Positions 1-8,483 are shown, counted from the first letter of the stretch. The stretch is 64,000 nucleotides of DNA from Betaproteobacteria bacterium (GCA_020621405.1 JAHRYN010000002.1:124001-188000); one strand, 5' to 3'. Made by a program: numbers and translations. Notes: a model not told the origin generated them from the sequence alone.

Positions 1-2
1 TG

Positions 3-704
3 GACCGCCGCGTCGACGACCGGTGGAGCCGCGCCGCCTGCGCGCCGGGCGACACCTCGCTGCTGACGATCGCCCAGCAGTCGCACTGGCACTGGACCGA
101 AGACATCGACGTGTCGCACATCTACCTGTCGAATCCGCTGATGTCGCGGATCGCCGGCGACGTGATGGAACGTTCGGTCGAGGACGTGCAACTGCACGAC
201 GTGCTGCGCGCCGACGACCCGACGCTGCAGGCGATCACCGACGCCATCACCGGCGAGGCGATGCAGCCCGGACTGGGCGGTCCGCTCTACGTCGAGGCGC
301 TGGCGACGCAGCTGGCCGTGCACCTGCTGCGCAACTATTCGCGCATCACCGTGAAGCAGCCGAACGCCGCCGGACGGCTGTCGGCGCAGCAGATGCGCCG
401 CGTGCTGGAATTGATCGAGGAACGCCTGCACGAATCGCTGTCGCTGGAGGATCTGGCGGATGCAGCCGGGCTGGGCGCCTACACTTTCCACCGCCGCTTC
501 CGTGAAACGCAGGGCCGCGCGCCGCACGCCTTCGTGATCGACCAGCGCGTCGAACGTGCCCGCCGGCTGTTGACGGCCGGCGACCTCGCGGTCAAGGAAG
601 TGGCCGCTTCGTGCGGTTTTTCCGACCAGGCGCACATGACCCGGGTGCTGCGCGAACGCCTCGGACAGACTCCCGCGAAGCTCAGGGCGGCGCGGGCCGG
701 CTGA
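3..704 (+). CDS. AraC/XylS-family transcriptional regulator, 5' truncated by the window edge
   Basis: The last 233 residues of an AraC-type activator. The frame is open from base 3, so the true start lies outside the window; the in-frame GTG at 111 cuts into conserved sequence and is not the start. The C-terminal 100 residues carry the two helix-turn-helix motifs of the family, the first around LEDLADAAGLGAYTFHRRF and the second around VKEVAASCGFSDQAHMTRVL. The preceding part looks like the ligand-sensing domain of AraC proteins without an obvious cupin signature. It converges on dmfA2 with 29 bp between stop codons. That position makes it a candidate regulator of the DMF operon, but this is inference from location only. 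Confidence 0.85.
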   Translation, partial: DRRVDDRWSRAACAPGDTSLLTIAQQSHWHWTEDIDVSHIYLSNPLMSRIAGDVMERSVEDVQLHDVLRADDPTLQAITDAITGEAMQPGLGGPLYVEALATQLAVHLLRNYSRITVKQPNAAGRLSAQQMRRVLELIEERLHESLSLEDLADAAGLGAYTFHRRFRETQGRAPHAFVIDQRVERARRLLTAGDLAVKEVAASCGFSDQAHMTRVLRERLGQTPAKLRAARAG

Positions 705-733
705 CCCGCCCCGCCGGGCTCAGCGCCACTGCC

Positions 734-3052
734 TCAGCGCCACTGCTTCTCGTCGGCGATCCAGCCCCAGCCCGGCAGTGCGCCCGGCTTCAGGAAGGCA
801 TCGACCACGTTCTTCGTGATGCGCGAAACGTTGTTGTCGAAGTCGCGGCACGGCAGCGAACTGCTCCAGGCAATCGAGCCGGTGCAGAACACCGCGCCGT
901 CGTTCGGAGCGGTGAAGTAGGTCATGTCGGCACGCACCTTGGGTTCCTGCGTGCCGCCGAATCCCGGATGCATGTACACGATTTCCTCGACCACCAGCAC
1001 GTAGTTGTCGCTGTGTCCGCCCGATGATGCGAGGACGCGCGTGTGCGGCGGCGTGCCCAGCTTGAGGTCGTAGCGGTCCAGCTCCACGCCGGCGGCACCG
1101 CCGCGCGCCAGCCCGAAGTCGCCGATGATTTCGCCCTCGACGCCGTCCATGATCCACGACACCGTGCGGTGATAGCTGTCCGGCATGCGGCGGTAGGCCT
1201 TCGATTCCTCGAAACCTTCGGCGGTGAAGCCGACGCCGGTCAGCTTCTGCGGCGGTCGGCCCCGGTTCTTCCACAGGCCGCTCTTCTCGCCGGTGGTGCA
1301 CAGATAGTGTTCGCCCGGCCGCGCCTCCCAGGCGCGCGAACCGGAGTCGAGCTTGCGCACCTCCATGACCCAGGGCTGGTCGTCGCGGAAGGCCACGCAC
1401 CAGTAGTAGCCGTTGCCGCCCATGTACATCAGCCGCCCGCCGCCGGTCACGTAGTCCTCGGTCGCGTCCAGCATGCGCTCCGAGTAGTACTCGGGGTGCG
1501 AGCCGCTCATGACCGCGCGGTAGGGTTCGAGCGCGGCAAGGCCGTCGCGGTGCAGGTCCTCGTCGGTCAGGATTTCGTAGTCGTAGCCCATCCTCTCCAG
1601 CCAGGCGACGATGGACAGGTCGCACGGGAACTGCCAGGTCAGCCCCATGCTCGACATGCGGTACTTGGGCCGCATGTTCACCACCGGTCGCCGGTACGAG
1701 CTGTACGACACGCCCAGCCCGTCGAGGAAATGGTCGTAGGTCGACAGTCCGAACTCGTGGTTCTTGTACATCTCGATGTCGACTTCGCTGACGATGGGCG
1801 GCTGGCCCGCCATCGGCTGGATGATCTGCGCGTCGAAACTGAGCTTTTCGTTGGCGTAGGCCAGATAGCTCGCGGTCGGCATGAGCAGCGCGAGCGGCGC
1901 CTTCGGCACGGCCGCCCGCACGAAGAACACCACGTAGTCTTCCGCCAGTCCGGCGCCATCGCCGACGCGCAGCCGCACCGCATACACGCCGCTGCGCAGC
2001 GTCGGCGGAATCAGGAAGCTCAGCGTTTCGTCCCAGTTCGAATCGATCATCGCGTCGACATGGAACTCGATGCCGCCGTACTGCTGCGGCGCCAGCCGGA
2101 AGCAGTCGTCGCGTCCGTTCCAGTTCCAGCCGGTCTGCGCGCGTATCGGCCGGTTGTAGCCTTCCGAATGCAGGTGGTACGGCCCCTTGTCGAAGACCGT
2201 GTCGCCGATGCCGCGGTCGGTGTAGCCGTGCGTGGTGTCCCACCAGGCCAGCAGACCATTGGCGTGCGGCGCGTTGCCGGCGGCCAGCGCATCGAGTTCG
2301 TCCTGCGCGAGCACCCGGTCGTACACGCCGTGCCGGTCGATCTTGCCGCAGTAGCACTGGGCGACGAAATGGCCGCGCAGCTCGTGCCAGTCCTGCGCAC
2401 CGGCAACCAGAAAGGGCACCTTGCCGTGCACCGGCTTCACGCGCAGCGTCTCGTGCACATGCGAGCGGTAGTCCATCGGCGCCACCGATGACAGCAGGCT
2501 GTTGTAGCGGTTGAGCACCGACTTCTGGAACACCGTGGCACGGCCGGTCGCGGCGTCGAAGGTGACCGCGACGAAGTACCACACGTGCGCCACCAGCGGC
2601 ACCTCGGCGGCGACATAGTCGACCTGCTTGCCGTCGCCGACCCAGAACTCGAGATAGCCCTTCTGGTTGATGCCCAGGCAGTAGCCCTGGTTGCGGTCTA
2701 TCGACCAGCGGCCGAGCAGCGCCTGGCGCACGCCGATCGCCGGCAGCGTCGCGTTGATGAAGGCATGCAGCGTGAAGCTGCCGGCGACCGCCAGGCGGTT
2801 GTCCGGATCATGCACGCGCAGGAAGGAGCCGACCTGCGTGAACTGCTTCTTCGCCGGCCAGTCGCGGTTGATCGGGCTGTCGATCGCCTCGTCGACGAAG
2901 CCCGGACCGTCCGGGTGCTGATCGCCGTGTATCAGCCGCACCAGCTGTGCCGACACGCTGTCCGCGCCATCGACGCTGGCGCGTACCGTGAGCGTATCGC
3001 CCGCCTTGACCGTCAGCTGGTCGCAGTAACCGAAAACCTTGATCTGTGCCAT
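734..3052 (-). CDS. dmfA2: N,N-dimethylformamidase large (beta) subunit DmfA2
   Basis: Catalytic subunit of DMF amidohydrolase (EC 3.5.1.56), which splits N,N-dimethylformamide into formate and dimethylamine in the cytoplasm. The 772-residue length matches the roughly 760-residue family. Recognisable blocks include RLIHGDQHPDGPG near residue 40, a concanavalin/LamG-like region at about 90-270, SYLAYANE at 395-402, GLSTYDHFLDGLGV near 435, SYRRPVVNMRPKYR near 452 and SGSHPEYY near 516. The start is set at the ATG at 3052 because family homology begins at AQIKVFGYCD; the 25 codons upstream in frame run into dmfA1. There is no signal peptide. It is the last gene of the transporter-dmf operon, 34 bp after dmfA1. 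Its Shine-Dalgarno is weak, so coupling to dmfA1 is likely. Confidence 0.93.
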   Translation of the reverse strand: MAQIKVFGYCDQLTVKAGDTLTVRASVDGADSVSAQLVRLIHGDQHPDGPGFVDEAIDSPINRDWPAKKQFTQVGSFLRVHDPDNRLAVAGSFTLHAFINATLPAIGVRQALLGRWSIDRNQGYCLGINQKGYLEFWVGDGKQVDYVAAEVPLVAHVWYFVAVTFDAATGRATVFQKSVLNRYNSLLSSVAPMDYRSHVHETLRVKPVHGKVPFLVAGAQDWHELRGHFVAQCYCGKIDRHGVYDRVLAQDELDALAAGNAPHANGLLAWWDTTHGYTDRGIGDTVFDKGPYHLHSEGYNRPIRAQTGWNWNGRDDCFRLAPQQYGGIEFHVDAMIDSNWDETLSFLIPPTLRSGVYAVRLRVGDGAGLAEDYVVFFVRAAVPKAPLALLMPTASYLAYANEKLSFDAQIIQPMAGQPPIVSEVDIEMYKNHEFGLSTYDHFLDGLGVSYSSYRRPVVNMRPKYRMSSMGLTWQFPCDLSIVAWLERMGYDYEILTDEDLHRDGLAALEPYRAVMSGSHPEYYSERMLDATEDYVTGGGRLMYMGGNGYYWCVAFRDDQPWVMEVRKLDSGSRAWEARPGEHYLCTTGEKSGLWKNRGRPPQKLTGVGFTAEGFEESKAYRRMPDSYHRTVSWIMDGVEGEIIGDFGLARGGAAGVELDRYDLKLGTPPHTRVLASSGGHSDNYVLVVEEIVYMHPGFGGTQEPKVRADMTYFTAPNDGAVFCTGSIAWSSSLPCRDFDNNVSRITKNVVDAFLKPGALPGWGWIADEKQWR

Positions 3053-3086
3053 GTTCAGAAAACGCCGAAGTGTTGAATGGAGCGAC

Positions 3087-3452
3087 TCACGATTCCAGCA
3101 GGTCCTGCACGCGGCGCAGGAACACACCGTGGTAGGCCTCGTCCTCGTTCGCGTAGACCTTGTCGTCGACCACGCGCGGCGCCACGCCGCGGAAGCCGGA
3201 CAGCGCGATCACGCGGTATTCCCTGAACGGCACGGTGGCGACGATGGCGTACTTGTCGTTCTGCACGCCACGGCGGAAATACACGAGCAGTCGTTCGAGC
3301 TGCTCGCTGTGCTGGCCGAGCGGGCGCAGCCGGTGTTCCTCGATCACCTCGTCGGTCACCAGCGTCTTCAGGAAGTCACGCTGCTGCTTGTCGAAGCGGC
3401 GGGCGTAGATCTGATCCTTGTCGCGGGTTTCAGTCGCTTCTTCGGGCAGCAT
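3087..3452 (-). CDS. dmfA1: N,N-dimethylformamidase small (alpha) subunit DmfA1
   Basis: Accessory subunit that assembles with DmfA2 in the known heteromeric enzyme; its separate catalytic role is unclear. It has 121 residues, typical for this small subunit, beginning MLPEEATETRDKDQIYARRF and ending with the VYANEDEAYHGVFLRRVQDL region. The start is decided by a near-perfect Shine-Dalgarno, AAAGGAGG, four bases before the ATG at 3452. The unusual point is that the upstream permease has no stop codon: its frame passes straight through this ATG, so the same codons can be read either as free DmfA1 or as the tail of a permease-DmfA1 fusion. The strong internal ribosome site argues that the free subunit is made. 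Confidence 0.88.
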   Translation of the reverse strand: MLPEEATETRDKDQIYARRFDKQQRDFLKTLVTDEVIEEHRLRPLGQHSEQLERLLVYFRRGVQNDKYAIVATVPFREYRVIALSGFRGVAPRVVDDKVYANEDEAYHGVFLRRVQDLLES

Positions 3453-4670
3453 TTCGCCTCCTTTTTCGGCTCGGGTTGAACGGCGTTCGCTTTTCTTCTT
3501 GTTCCGCCAGGCGCGGAACTGCTGCTTCATGCCGAACAGGCCGCCGCGCAGGAACAGCACGACGCCGAGCATGATCAGACCGATCAGGATGAGGCGCGCC
3601 GGGCCCCAGTCGATCAGGTACTTCTCGATGAAGATGACGATCAGCGTGCCGACCACCGCACCCTCGGCACGCCCCAGCCCGCCGATCACGATCATGGCCA
3701 GCATCATCAGCACCAGGTCGAACGAGAACAGCGTCGGCGAGGCGCCGCGGAAATGCGTCGCGTAGAAGCCGCCGATGGTGCCCAGCGCGATCGACGAGAT
3801 CAGGAACACGCGCACCCGCGCCGAGCGGAAGTCGATGCCGGTCGCTTCGGCGAACGCCTCCTTCTTCTCCGGCGCCGCACGCAGGATGCGGCCCAGCCGC
3901 GTGCCATTGACGAAGCGGTACAGGAAGAGCGCGGCGATCATCAGCGCCATGCAGGCGTAGAAGCCCAGCATCAGCTGCTCGTTCTCGGCCCAGCTTTCCG
4001 GCAGGTAGGAAGGCGCACCGTACAGGCCGCCGGTGGCCGAGCCGAAGGCGCGCGACTGCACCACATACACCCGGCACAGCTCGTTGATGCCCAGCGTCAG
4101 CAGTGCGTAGTAGAAGCCATCGAGCCGGGTCGCCGGTATCGCGATGACGGTGCCGAACACCAGTCCGATGACGCTGCCGATGAAGGGCAGCGACCACCAG
4201 GGCAGTCCGTACTGGATCGCCAGCCAGGCCGAACCGTAGGCCGCCGCACCGACCACCGCCGGACTGGCCAGCGAGAAGATCCCCGCCGTGCCTATGGTGA
4301 GCATCCAGCACAGATTGATCGCGGCGTAGATGCAGAACACCGATCCGGCGGCCATCAGCGCACCCGATTCGATGGACAGCGGCGCCAGGGCCAGCAGCAT
4401 CAGGCCGAGCGCCCAGTACACCGGGCGGCGGTCGACGATGGTCCGCTCCGCACGCAGGTTCTTCGGGTTGTAGACGCCGCGGGTGCGCAGCACGGTGCGT
4501 CGCGTGAAGGGATAGCGCAGCCGCCACAGCGCGCTGCCCTGCGCCGGCGCCTTGTAGTACCAGCGCAGCCGGCCGACCGGCAGCATGCGCGCCTTCCAGC
4601 GCGTGACGGCCGGTGCCCAGACGTCCTGCGGGTTCTTCCAGTTTTCCGAGCGGGTGACCTTGAACATCAT
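3087..4670 (-). CDS. LivM-type ABC transporter permease, in-frame with dmfA1 (no own stop codon)
   Basis: Second inner-membrane permease of a branched-chain-amino-acid/urea-type (HAAT) ABC transporter. The permease portion is about 406 residues (3453-4670) with around ten hydrophobic segments from residue 60 onward and the conserved IVIGGLGRAEGAVVGTLI loop (usual IGG.G...G), where the ATPase docks. A long cytoplasmic N-terminus (about 55 residues, rich in Arg/Trp) precedes the first segment. Its normal end would be just after FLRGGLFGMKQQFRAWRNKKK. Instead the frame continues through ERRSTRAEKGGE into the DmfA1 start, giving a 527-residue continuous frame. The ATG at 4670 overlaps the stop of the preceding permease as ATGA. 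The likely substrate is DMF or a related small amide, inferred from operon membership. Confidence 0.85.
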   Translation of the reverse strand: MMFKVTRSENWKNPQDVWAPAVTRWKARMLPVGRLRWYYKAPAQGSALWRLRYPFTRRTVLRTRGVYNPKNLRAERTIVDRRPVYWALGLMLLALAPLSIESGALMAAGSVFCIYAAINLCWMLTIGTAGIFSLASPAVVGAAAYGSAWLAIQYGLPWWSLPFIGSVIGLVFGTVIAIPATRLDGFYYALLTLGINELCRVYVVQSRAFGSATGGLYGAPSYLPESWAENEQLMLGFYACMALMIAALFLYRFVNGTRLGRILRAAPEKKEAFAEATGIDFRSARVRVFLISSIALGTIGGFYATHFRGASPTLFSFDLVLMMLAMIVIGGLGRAEGAVVGTLIVIFIEKYLIDWGPARLILIGLIMLGVVLFLRGGLFGMKQQFRAWRNKKKSERRSTRAEKGGEMLPEEATETRDKDQIYARRFDKQQRDFLKTLVTDEVIEEHRLRPLGQHSEQLERLLVYFRRGVQNDKYAIVATVPFREYRVIALSGFRGVAPRVVDDKVYANEDEAYHGVFLRRVQDLLES

Positions 4671-5551
4671 GCCTCCCGCGCCTTGTCCAGCATGCCGGCG
4701 ATACCGCGCGGCCGGATCAGCAGGACGATGATGATGACGATGAACTGGGTGATCAGCACGTACTGGCCGCCAAGATACGCCGTGGTGAGCGCTTCGGTCA
4801 GGCCGAGGATGCAGGCGGCGATCAGCGCGCCGGACACCGAGCCCAGCCCGCCGCACAGCGCCACGCTGACGCCCTTGATCATCGGGGTCAGCCCGGAGAA
4901 CGGACTGACGAAATAGGTCTGGCACAGCAGCACCGCACCCAGTCCGGCCAGTGCGCCGGTGATGGCCATCACGTAGATGCCGGTGCTGCGCACGCCGATG
5001 CCGCAGATGGCGGCGCCGTACGGATTCATCATCATGGCGCGGATCTCCAGACCGCGCCGGCTGCCCTTCATCCAGGCCAGCGTCAGGCCCAGCAGCAGCA
5101 GCGACGACAGCAGCGTGCCCACCTTGTCGGCGGTCAGCACCAGTTCCTCGCCCAGTTCCCACTGCCAGTCGCCGAACAGCGACGGCAAGGTCTTGGCCTG
5201 CGGGCCGAAAGCCATCAGCAGCAGCTGGGTGCCGATCAGGCTGATCGCCAGCGTCGCGATCAGGCCGCGCACATTGAAGTTGGGCTTGTCATGGATGGGG
5301 ATGAAGGCGATCAGGCAGACGATCACGCCGATCACCGCACCGGTCACGATGCCGGCCGCAATCACCAGCATGCCGGATTCGCTGAACTGCTCGGCCATCA
5401 TCCAGGCGCCGTAACCGGCGCCGGCGAAGGTCAGGCCGTAGGCCATGTTCACCATGCCCAGACTGGACCAGGTGATGGATATGCCGATCGCAAGCAGGCC
5501 ATAGATGGCCGCCAGCGTGATGCCCGACAACAGGATGGATGGCCACTCCAC
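4667..5551 (-). CDS. LivH-type ABC transporter permease
   Basis: First permease of the HAAT-type importer, 294 residues with about eight transmembrane helices. Family hallmarks are the N-terminal GITLAAIYGLLAIGISITW block, NVRGLIATLAISLIGTQLLL near residue 95, and the ATPase-contact loop VSVALCGGLGSVSGALIAA near 235. The start is placed at the GTG at 5551, which has GGAGG seven bases upstream, rather than at the GTG two codons earlier that sits on the Shine-Dalgarno. The gene begins two bases after the stop of the ATPase gene and ends in an ATGA overlap with the next permease, so the whole cluster is translated as one coupled unit. No ligand-specific residue can be read from sequence alone. 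Confidence 0.9.
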   Translation of the reverse strand: MEWPSILLSGITLAAIYGLLAIGISITWSSLGMVNMAYGLTFAGAGYGAWMMAEQFSESGMLVIAAGIVTGAVIGVIVCLIAFIPIHDKPNFNVRGLIATLAISLIGTQLLLMAFGPQAKTLPSLFGDWQWELGEELVLTADKVGTLLSSLLLLGLTLAWMKGSRRGLEIRAMMMNPYGAAICGIGVRSTGIYVMAITGALAGLGAVLLCQTYFVSPFSGLTPMIKGVSVALCGGLGSVSGALIAACILGLTEALTTAYLGGQYVLITQFIVIIIVLLIRPRGIAGMLDKAREA

Positions 5552-5553
5552 GT

Positions 5554-6285
5554 TCACACCTCCGGGCGGGATCGGGACGCCGCGGATGCTTCGCCCTTGA
5601 GTTTTCCGACATGCATGCCGATCAGGCGCGTCACGCGCCCCTGCAGCAGCGATACGTTCTGTTCGGCAATCACCATCGCGGCGTCGCCCAGTTCCACGCT
5701 CATCAGCGCATTGATCACGCTCTTGCTGATCTTGGGTGCCAGCCCGAGCGACGGCTCGTCCACCAGGAACAGCGAGGCTTCGGCCATCAGCCCGCGACCG
5801 AGCGACACCATGCGCCGCTCGCCGCCGGACAGCCGGCCGACCGGCGTCTTCATCAGCTTTTCCAGCGGCGGAAAGATTTCCAGAACACGCTTCTTGCGTT
5901 CGCCGCGCTCGCGCCAGGCACGCGAGGTGAAGGCACCGCTGTCCAGATGCTCCTCCACCGTCAGTCCCTGGAATATTTCGTCGCCCTGCGGCATCAGCGC
6001 CAGCCCGAGCTTGACCACGCGGTGCGTGTAGCGGCCCGGCCCCTGGCTGCGGGTGCCGCCGACCTCGACGCCGTTGAGCCGGATCGAACCACGCTGCCAG
6101 CCGGTCAGACCGGCGATGGCGAGGAACAGGGTGGACTTGCCGTGACCGTTGAGGCCGACGATGCCGACGCGTTCGCCGGCATGCACCGACAGGTCGAGGT
6201 CGTGCAGCACACGCAACGGCCCGTAGCCGGCGGACAGGCCTTCGACCTTGAGGATTTCGCGACCTCCGATACATGGCGTGCTCAT
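5554..6285 (-). CDS. LivF-type ABC transporter ATP-binding protein
   Basis: One of the two ATPases energising the importer, 243 residues. The Walker A motif is GLNGHGKST at 44-52, with His replacing the usual Ala. The ABC signature appears as LSGGERRMVSLGRGL and Walker B as LFLVDEPSLGL, followed by the switch histidine position replaced in the IAEQNV motif, as is normal for LivF proteins. The C-terminal 30 residues are Ser/Arg rich. The gene overlaps the preceding ATPase by four bases (ATGA at 6285) and is followed two bases later by the first permease. Confidence 0.92.
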   Translation of the reverse strand: MSTPCIGGREILKVEGLSAGYGPLRVLHDLDLSVHAGERVGIVGLNGHGKSTLFLAIAGLTGWQRGSIRLNGVEVGGTRSQGPGRYTHRVVKLGLALMPQGDEIFQGLTVEEHLDSGAFTSRAWRERGERKKRVLEIFPPLEKLMKTPVGRLSGGERRMVSLGRGLMAEASLFLVDEPSLGLAPKISKSVINALMSVELGDAAMVIAEQNVSLLQGRVTRLIGMHVGKLKGEASAASRSRPEV

Positions 6286-7034
6286 GCGTGCACCTCGCCG
6301 ATGCTGTCGAAATAGGCGGCACGCACCCGCGGATCGGCCAGGATGTGCTGCAGGCTGCCTTCCGAAATCACCTCGCCCACGTCCATCACCACGACGCGGT
6401 CGGCAATCGCATCGAGCAGTTCGATGCGGTGCTCGACGATCAGGATGGCGACGTTCAGTTCCTTGGCCAGCAGCCGCACCAGATGGTCGATCTCGTCCAC
6501 CTCGGAATTGATCAGTCCGGCCGCCGGCTCATCCATCAGCAGCAGCGGCGGGCGGCGCATCAGCAGGCAGGCCAGCAGCAGCTTGCGCCGGTTCAGCGTC
6601 TCCAGCCGGCCGGCCGGCATGTCCTCGTCGATGTTCAGCGCCAGCAGTTCGCACGCCCATTCGGCGTGGTGCCGGGTCAGATACGGTCGGTAGGCCTGGC
6701 GCGCCGACTTCAGCACTTCGGCCACGGTCAGTTCCTCCGGCACCACCGGTGTCTGGTAGGTGCGGCCCAGCCCCAGCCGCGCCCGCTCGTGCAGACGCAG
6801 CGCGGTCACGTCCTGACCGCGGAAACGCACCGTGCCCGACTTCGGGCGCATGCGCCCGCACAGCACTTCGAGCAGGCTGGTCTTGCCGGCGCCATTCGGT
6901 CCGATCACGCCGAGCACCTCGCCGCGCTGCAGCGACAGCGACACGCCGCGCAGGATTTCGCGCCCGCCCAGGTCGAGACGGATGTCGTCGCAGGCGAACA
7001 GCGGTCCGCCTGCCGGAGACGTCGGGAAACTCAC
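6282..7034 (-). CDS. LivG-type ABC transporter ATP-binding protein with degenerate signature motif
   Basis: Second ATPase of the importer, 250 residues. Walker A GPNGAGKTS is intact at 45-53 and Walker B LLLMDEPAAGL is intact at about 164-174, with IVEHRIE as the switch region. The ABC signature that should read LSGGQ is LETLN at 144-148 (context AGRLETLNRRKLLLA). In ABC dimers the signature of one subunit completes the ATP site formed by the Walker A of the other, so one of the two composite sites in the LivF-LivG heterodimer is probably degenerate; asymmetric sites are known in other heterodimeric ABC proteins. The gene starts nine bases after the binding-protein gene. Confidence 0.9.
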   Translation of the reverse strand: MSFPTSPAGGPLFACDDIRLDLGGREILRGVSLSLQRGEVLGVIGPNGAGKTSLLEVLCGRMRPKSGTVRFRGQDVTALRLHERARLGLGRTYQTPVVPEELTVAEVLKSARQAYRPYLTRHHAEWACELLALNIDEDMPAGRLETLNRRKLLLACLLMRRPPLLLMDEPAAGLINSEVDEIDHLVRLLAKELNVAILIVEHRIELLDAIADRVVVMDVGEVISEGSLQHILADPRVRAAYFDSIGEVHA

Positions 7035-7043
7035 GTCGGCCCC

Positions 7044-8327
7044 TTACATCCAGGACGCGGGACGGAACGGCGTCTCGACCAGGGTGTTCGGATAGATGAT
7101 CTTGTGCTGGCCGTCCTGCACCTGGAAGTAGAGCTGTCCCATGCCCTTCTCCAGATCGTTGGTGCCGACCGGGTAATGCACGCCTTCCTGCCGCGCATTG
7201 TTCAGGTGCGACCAGCCGCACACACCGCGGAACGGCGTCTTGCGCAGGTAGTCGTTCACCGCCGCGAACTTGTCGGGGTCTCCCACCGCGGTCCAGGCCT
7301 GGGCCAGGAAATTGACGATGTCGTAGCCGCTGCCGGTATAGCACAAGCCCATCACCTTGCCCGGGAAGCGCTTCTTGTACTTCTCACGGAAGGTGCGGCC
7401 CTTTTCGTCGGCATAGACGCCGAGCACCGTGCTCCACACGAAGCCCTCGGCGTTCTTGCCCGCCAGCTGCAGGAACTCCGGCTGCGACGGCCCGTACTGC
7501 AGATACACCAGCGCACCCTTGAGCGGGTTGGCGCGGTACTGCTTGACGAAGGCCGCGTACTCGGCGGCGACCCAGTGGTCGATCATCACCGCGCCGGCGC
7601 CGGTCTTCTTGATGTCGCGCACGATGGCGTCCCAGTCCTGCACCGGGTACTGGATGTCGGTCACCTTCGCCAGTTCGAAGCGGCTCTTGGGCAGCGCCTC
7701 CTGGCAGGCGCGCGAGATCGTCTGGTTGTAGGCGATCTGCTCCTGCACGATGTGCACCTTGTTGTTGATCGGCTTCCACTTGCCGCTCGCCTGCATGTCC
7801 TCGAGGAATTTCGGGAAGGTGTAGCCGTAATAGACCTCGGACGGGTCCATCTGGAAGATGTGGCTGTACTTCTGCGGATTGGCCGCCACCAGGTCGGTGG
7901 CCGCACGCTGCGTGTTGCCGTTCAGATAGGGACACTTGTAGCCGACCGACGCATCCATCGCCGGGATGGGCACGAACAGGAAGGGCGATGAGATCGCATG
8001 CACCTTCAGGTCCACCAGCTTGCGTATGACCGCCTGGCAGCTCTCCGGCGACAGCAGGTCGACATCGACCGGCTTCAGTTCGAGCGGCCGTCCGAGGATG
8101 CCGCCGTTGGCGTTGATTTCCTCCATCGCCAGGATGGAACCGTTCAGGTGATCGGTGTGGTCCGCCACGCCGGCGGCGGCCGTCTGCGAGATGGTCAGCC
8201 CGAGCACGATGGGTTTGCCCGACGGCTTCTTCTGCGCGCGGACGGGCGTCGAGAACGGCAGCGCGGCGGATGCGGCCAGCGCACCCATGCCCTTGATGAC
8301 GGTGCGGCGATCGGTATGACGGGTCAT
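7044..8327 (-). CDS. Periplasmic substrate-binding protein of HAAT-type ABC transporter
   Basis: Solute receptor of the importer, 427 residues, of the LivK/AmiC/urea-binding (Peripla_BP_6) type. The N-terminus RRTVIKGMGALAASAALPFSTPVRA looks like a Tat signal (twin Arg followed by a short hydrophobic stretch and an A-x-A cleavage site). The mature protein shows the family pattern: IVLGLTISQTAAAGVADH at the start, MEEINANGGILGRPLEL, and a YYGYTFPKFLEDM hinge region. It is the first gene of the transporter-dmfA1A2 operon. The substrate is not defined by the sequence; the dmf genes downstream suggest DMF, formamide or a related amide. Confidence 0.92.
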   Translation of the reverse strand: MTRHTDRRTVIKGMGALAASAALPFSTPVRAQKKPSGKPIVLGLTISQTAAAGVADHTDHLNGSILAMEEINANGGILGRPLELKPVDVDLLSPESCQAVIRKLVDLKVHAISSPFLFVPIPAMDASVGYKCPYLNGNTQRAATDLVAANPQKYSHIFQMDPSEVYYGYTFPKFLEDMQASGKWKPINNKVHIVQEQIAYNQTISRACQEALPKSRFELAKVTDIQYPVQDWDAIVRDIKKTGAGAVMIDHWVAAEYAAFVKQYRANPLKGALVYLQYGPSQPEFLQLAGKNAEGFVWSTVLGVYADEKGRTFREKYKKRFPGKVMGLCYTGSGYDIVNFLAQAWTAVGDPDKFAAVNDYLRKTPFRGVCGWSHLNNARQEGVHYPVGTNDLEKGMGQLYFQVQDGQHKIIYPNTLVETPFRPASWM

Positions 8328-8356
8328 CGGGATCCCTCCTGTGGCAGCGGAAAACT

Positions 8357-8376
8357 GCGTGGCACGGGAGCCACGC
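8357..8376. promoter_or_regulatory. Short hairpin in the leader of the transporter-dmf operon
   Basis: A perfect 7-bp inverted repeat (GCGTGGC, 6-base loop, GCCACGC) lies 30 bp upstream of the binding-protein start. It could be a 5' UTR stem or an operator. Confidence 0.4.
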
Positions 8377-8403
8377 GGACAGCCACAGAATAGGAAGGAT
8401 GGT

Positions 8404-8438
8404 CCGGCACCGGAACCCGTACAGATGAACGGTGCCGG
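8404..8438. promoter_or_regulatory. Inverted repeat upstream of the transporter-dmf operon
   Basis: A perfect 9-bp inverted repeat, CCGGCACCG and CGGTGCCGG, separated by 17 bp. It sits between the stop of the GGDEF/EAL gene and the operon start, both on the minus strand. No T-run follows on the minus strand, so an operator for the dmf operon is as likely as a terminator for the upstream gene. Confidence 0.4.
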
Positions 8439-8483
8439 GCGCGACTGCGGAGAACCGCCGGCGCGGACGCGCCTCGCGGTGCC

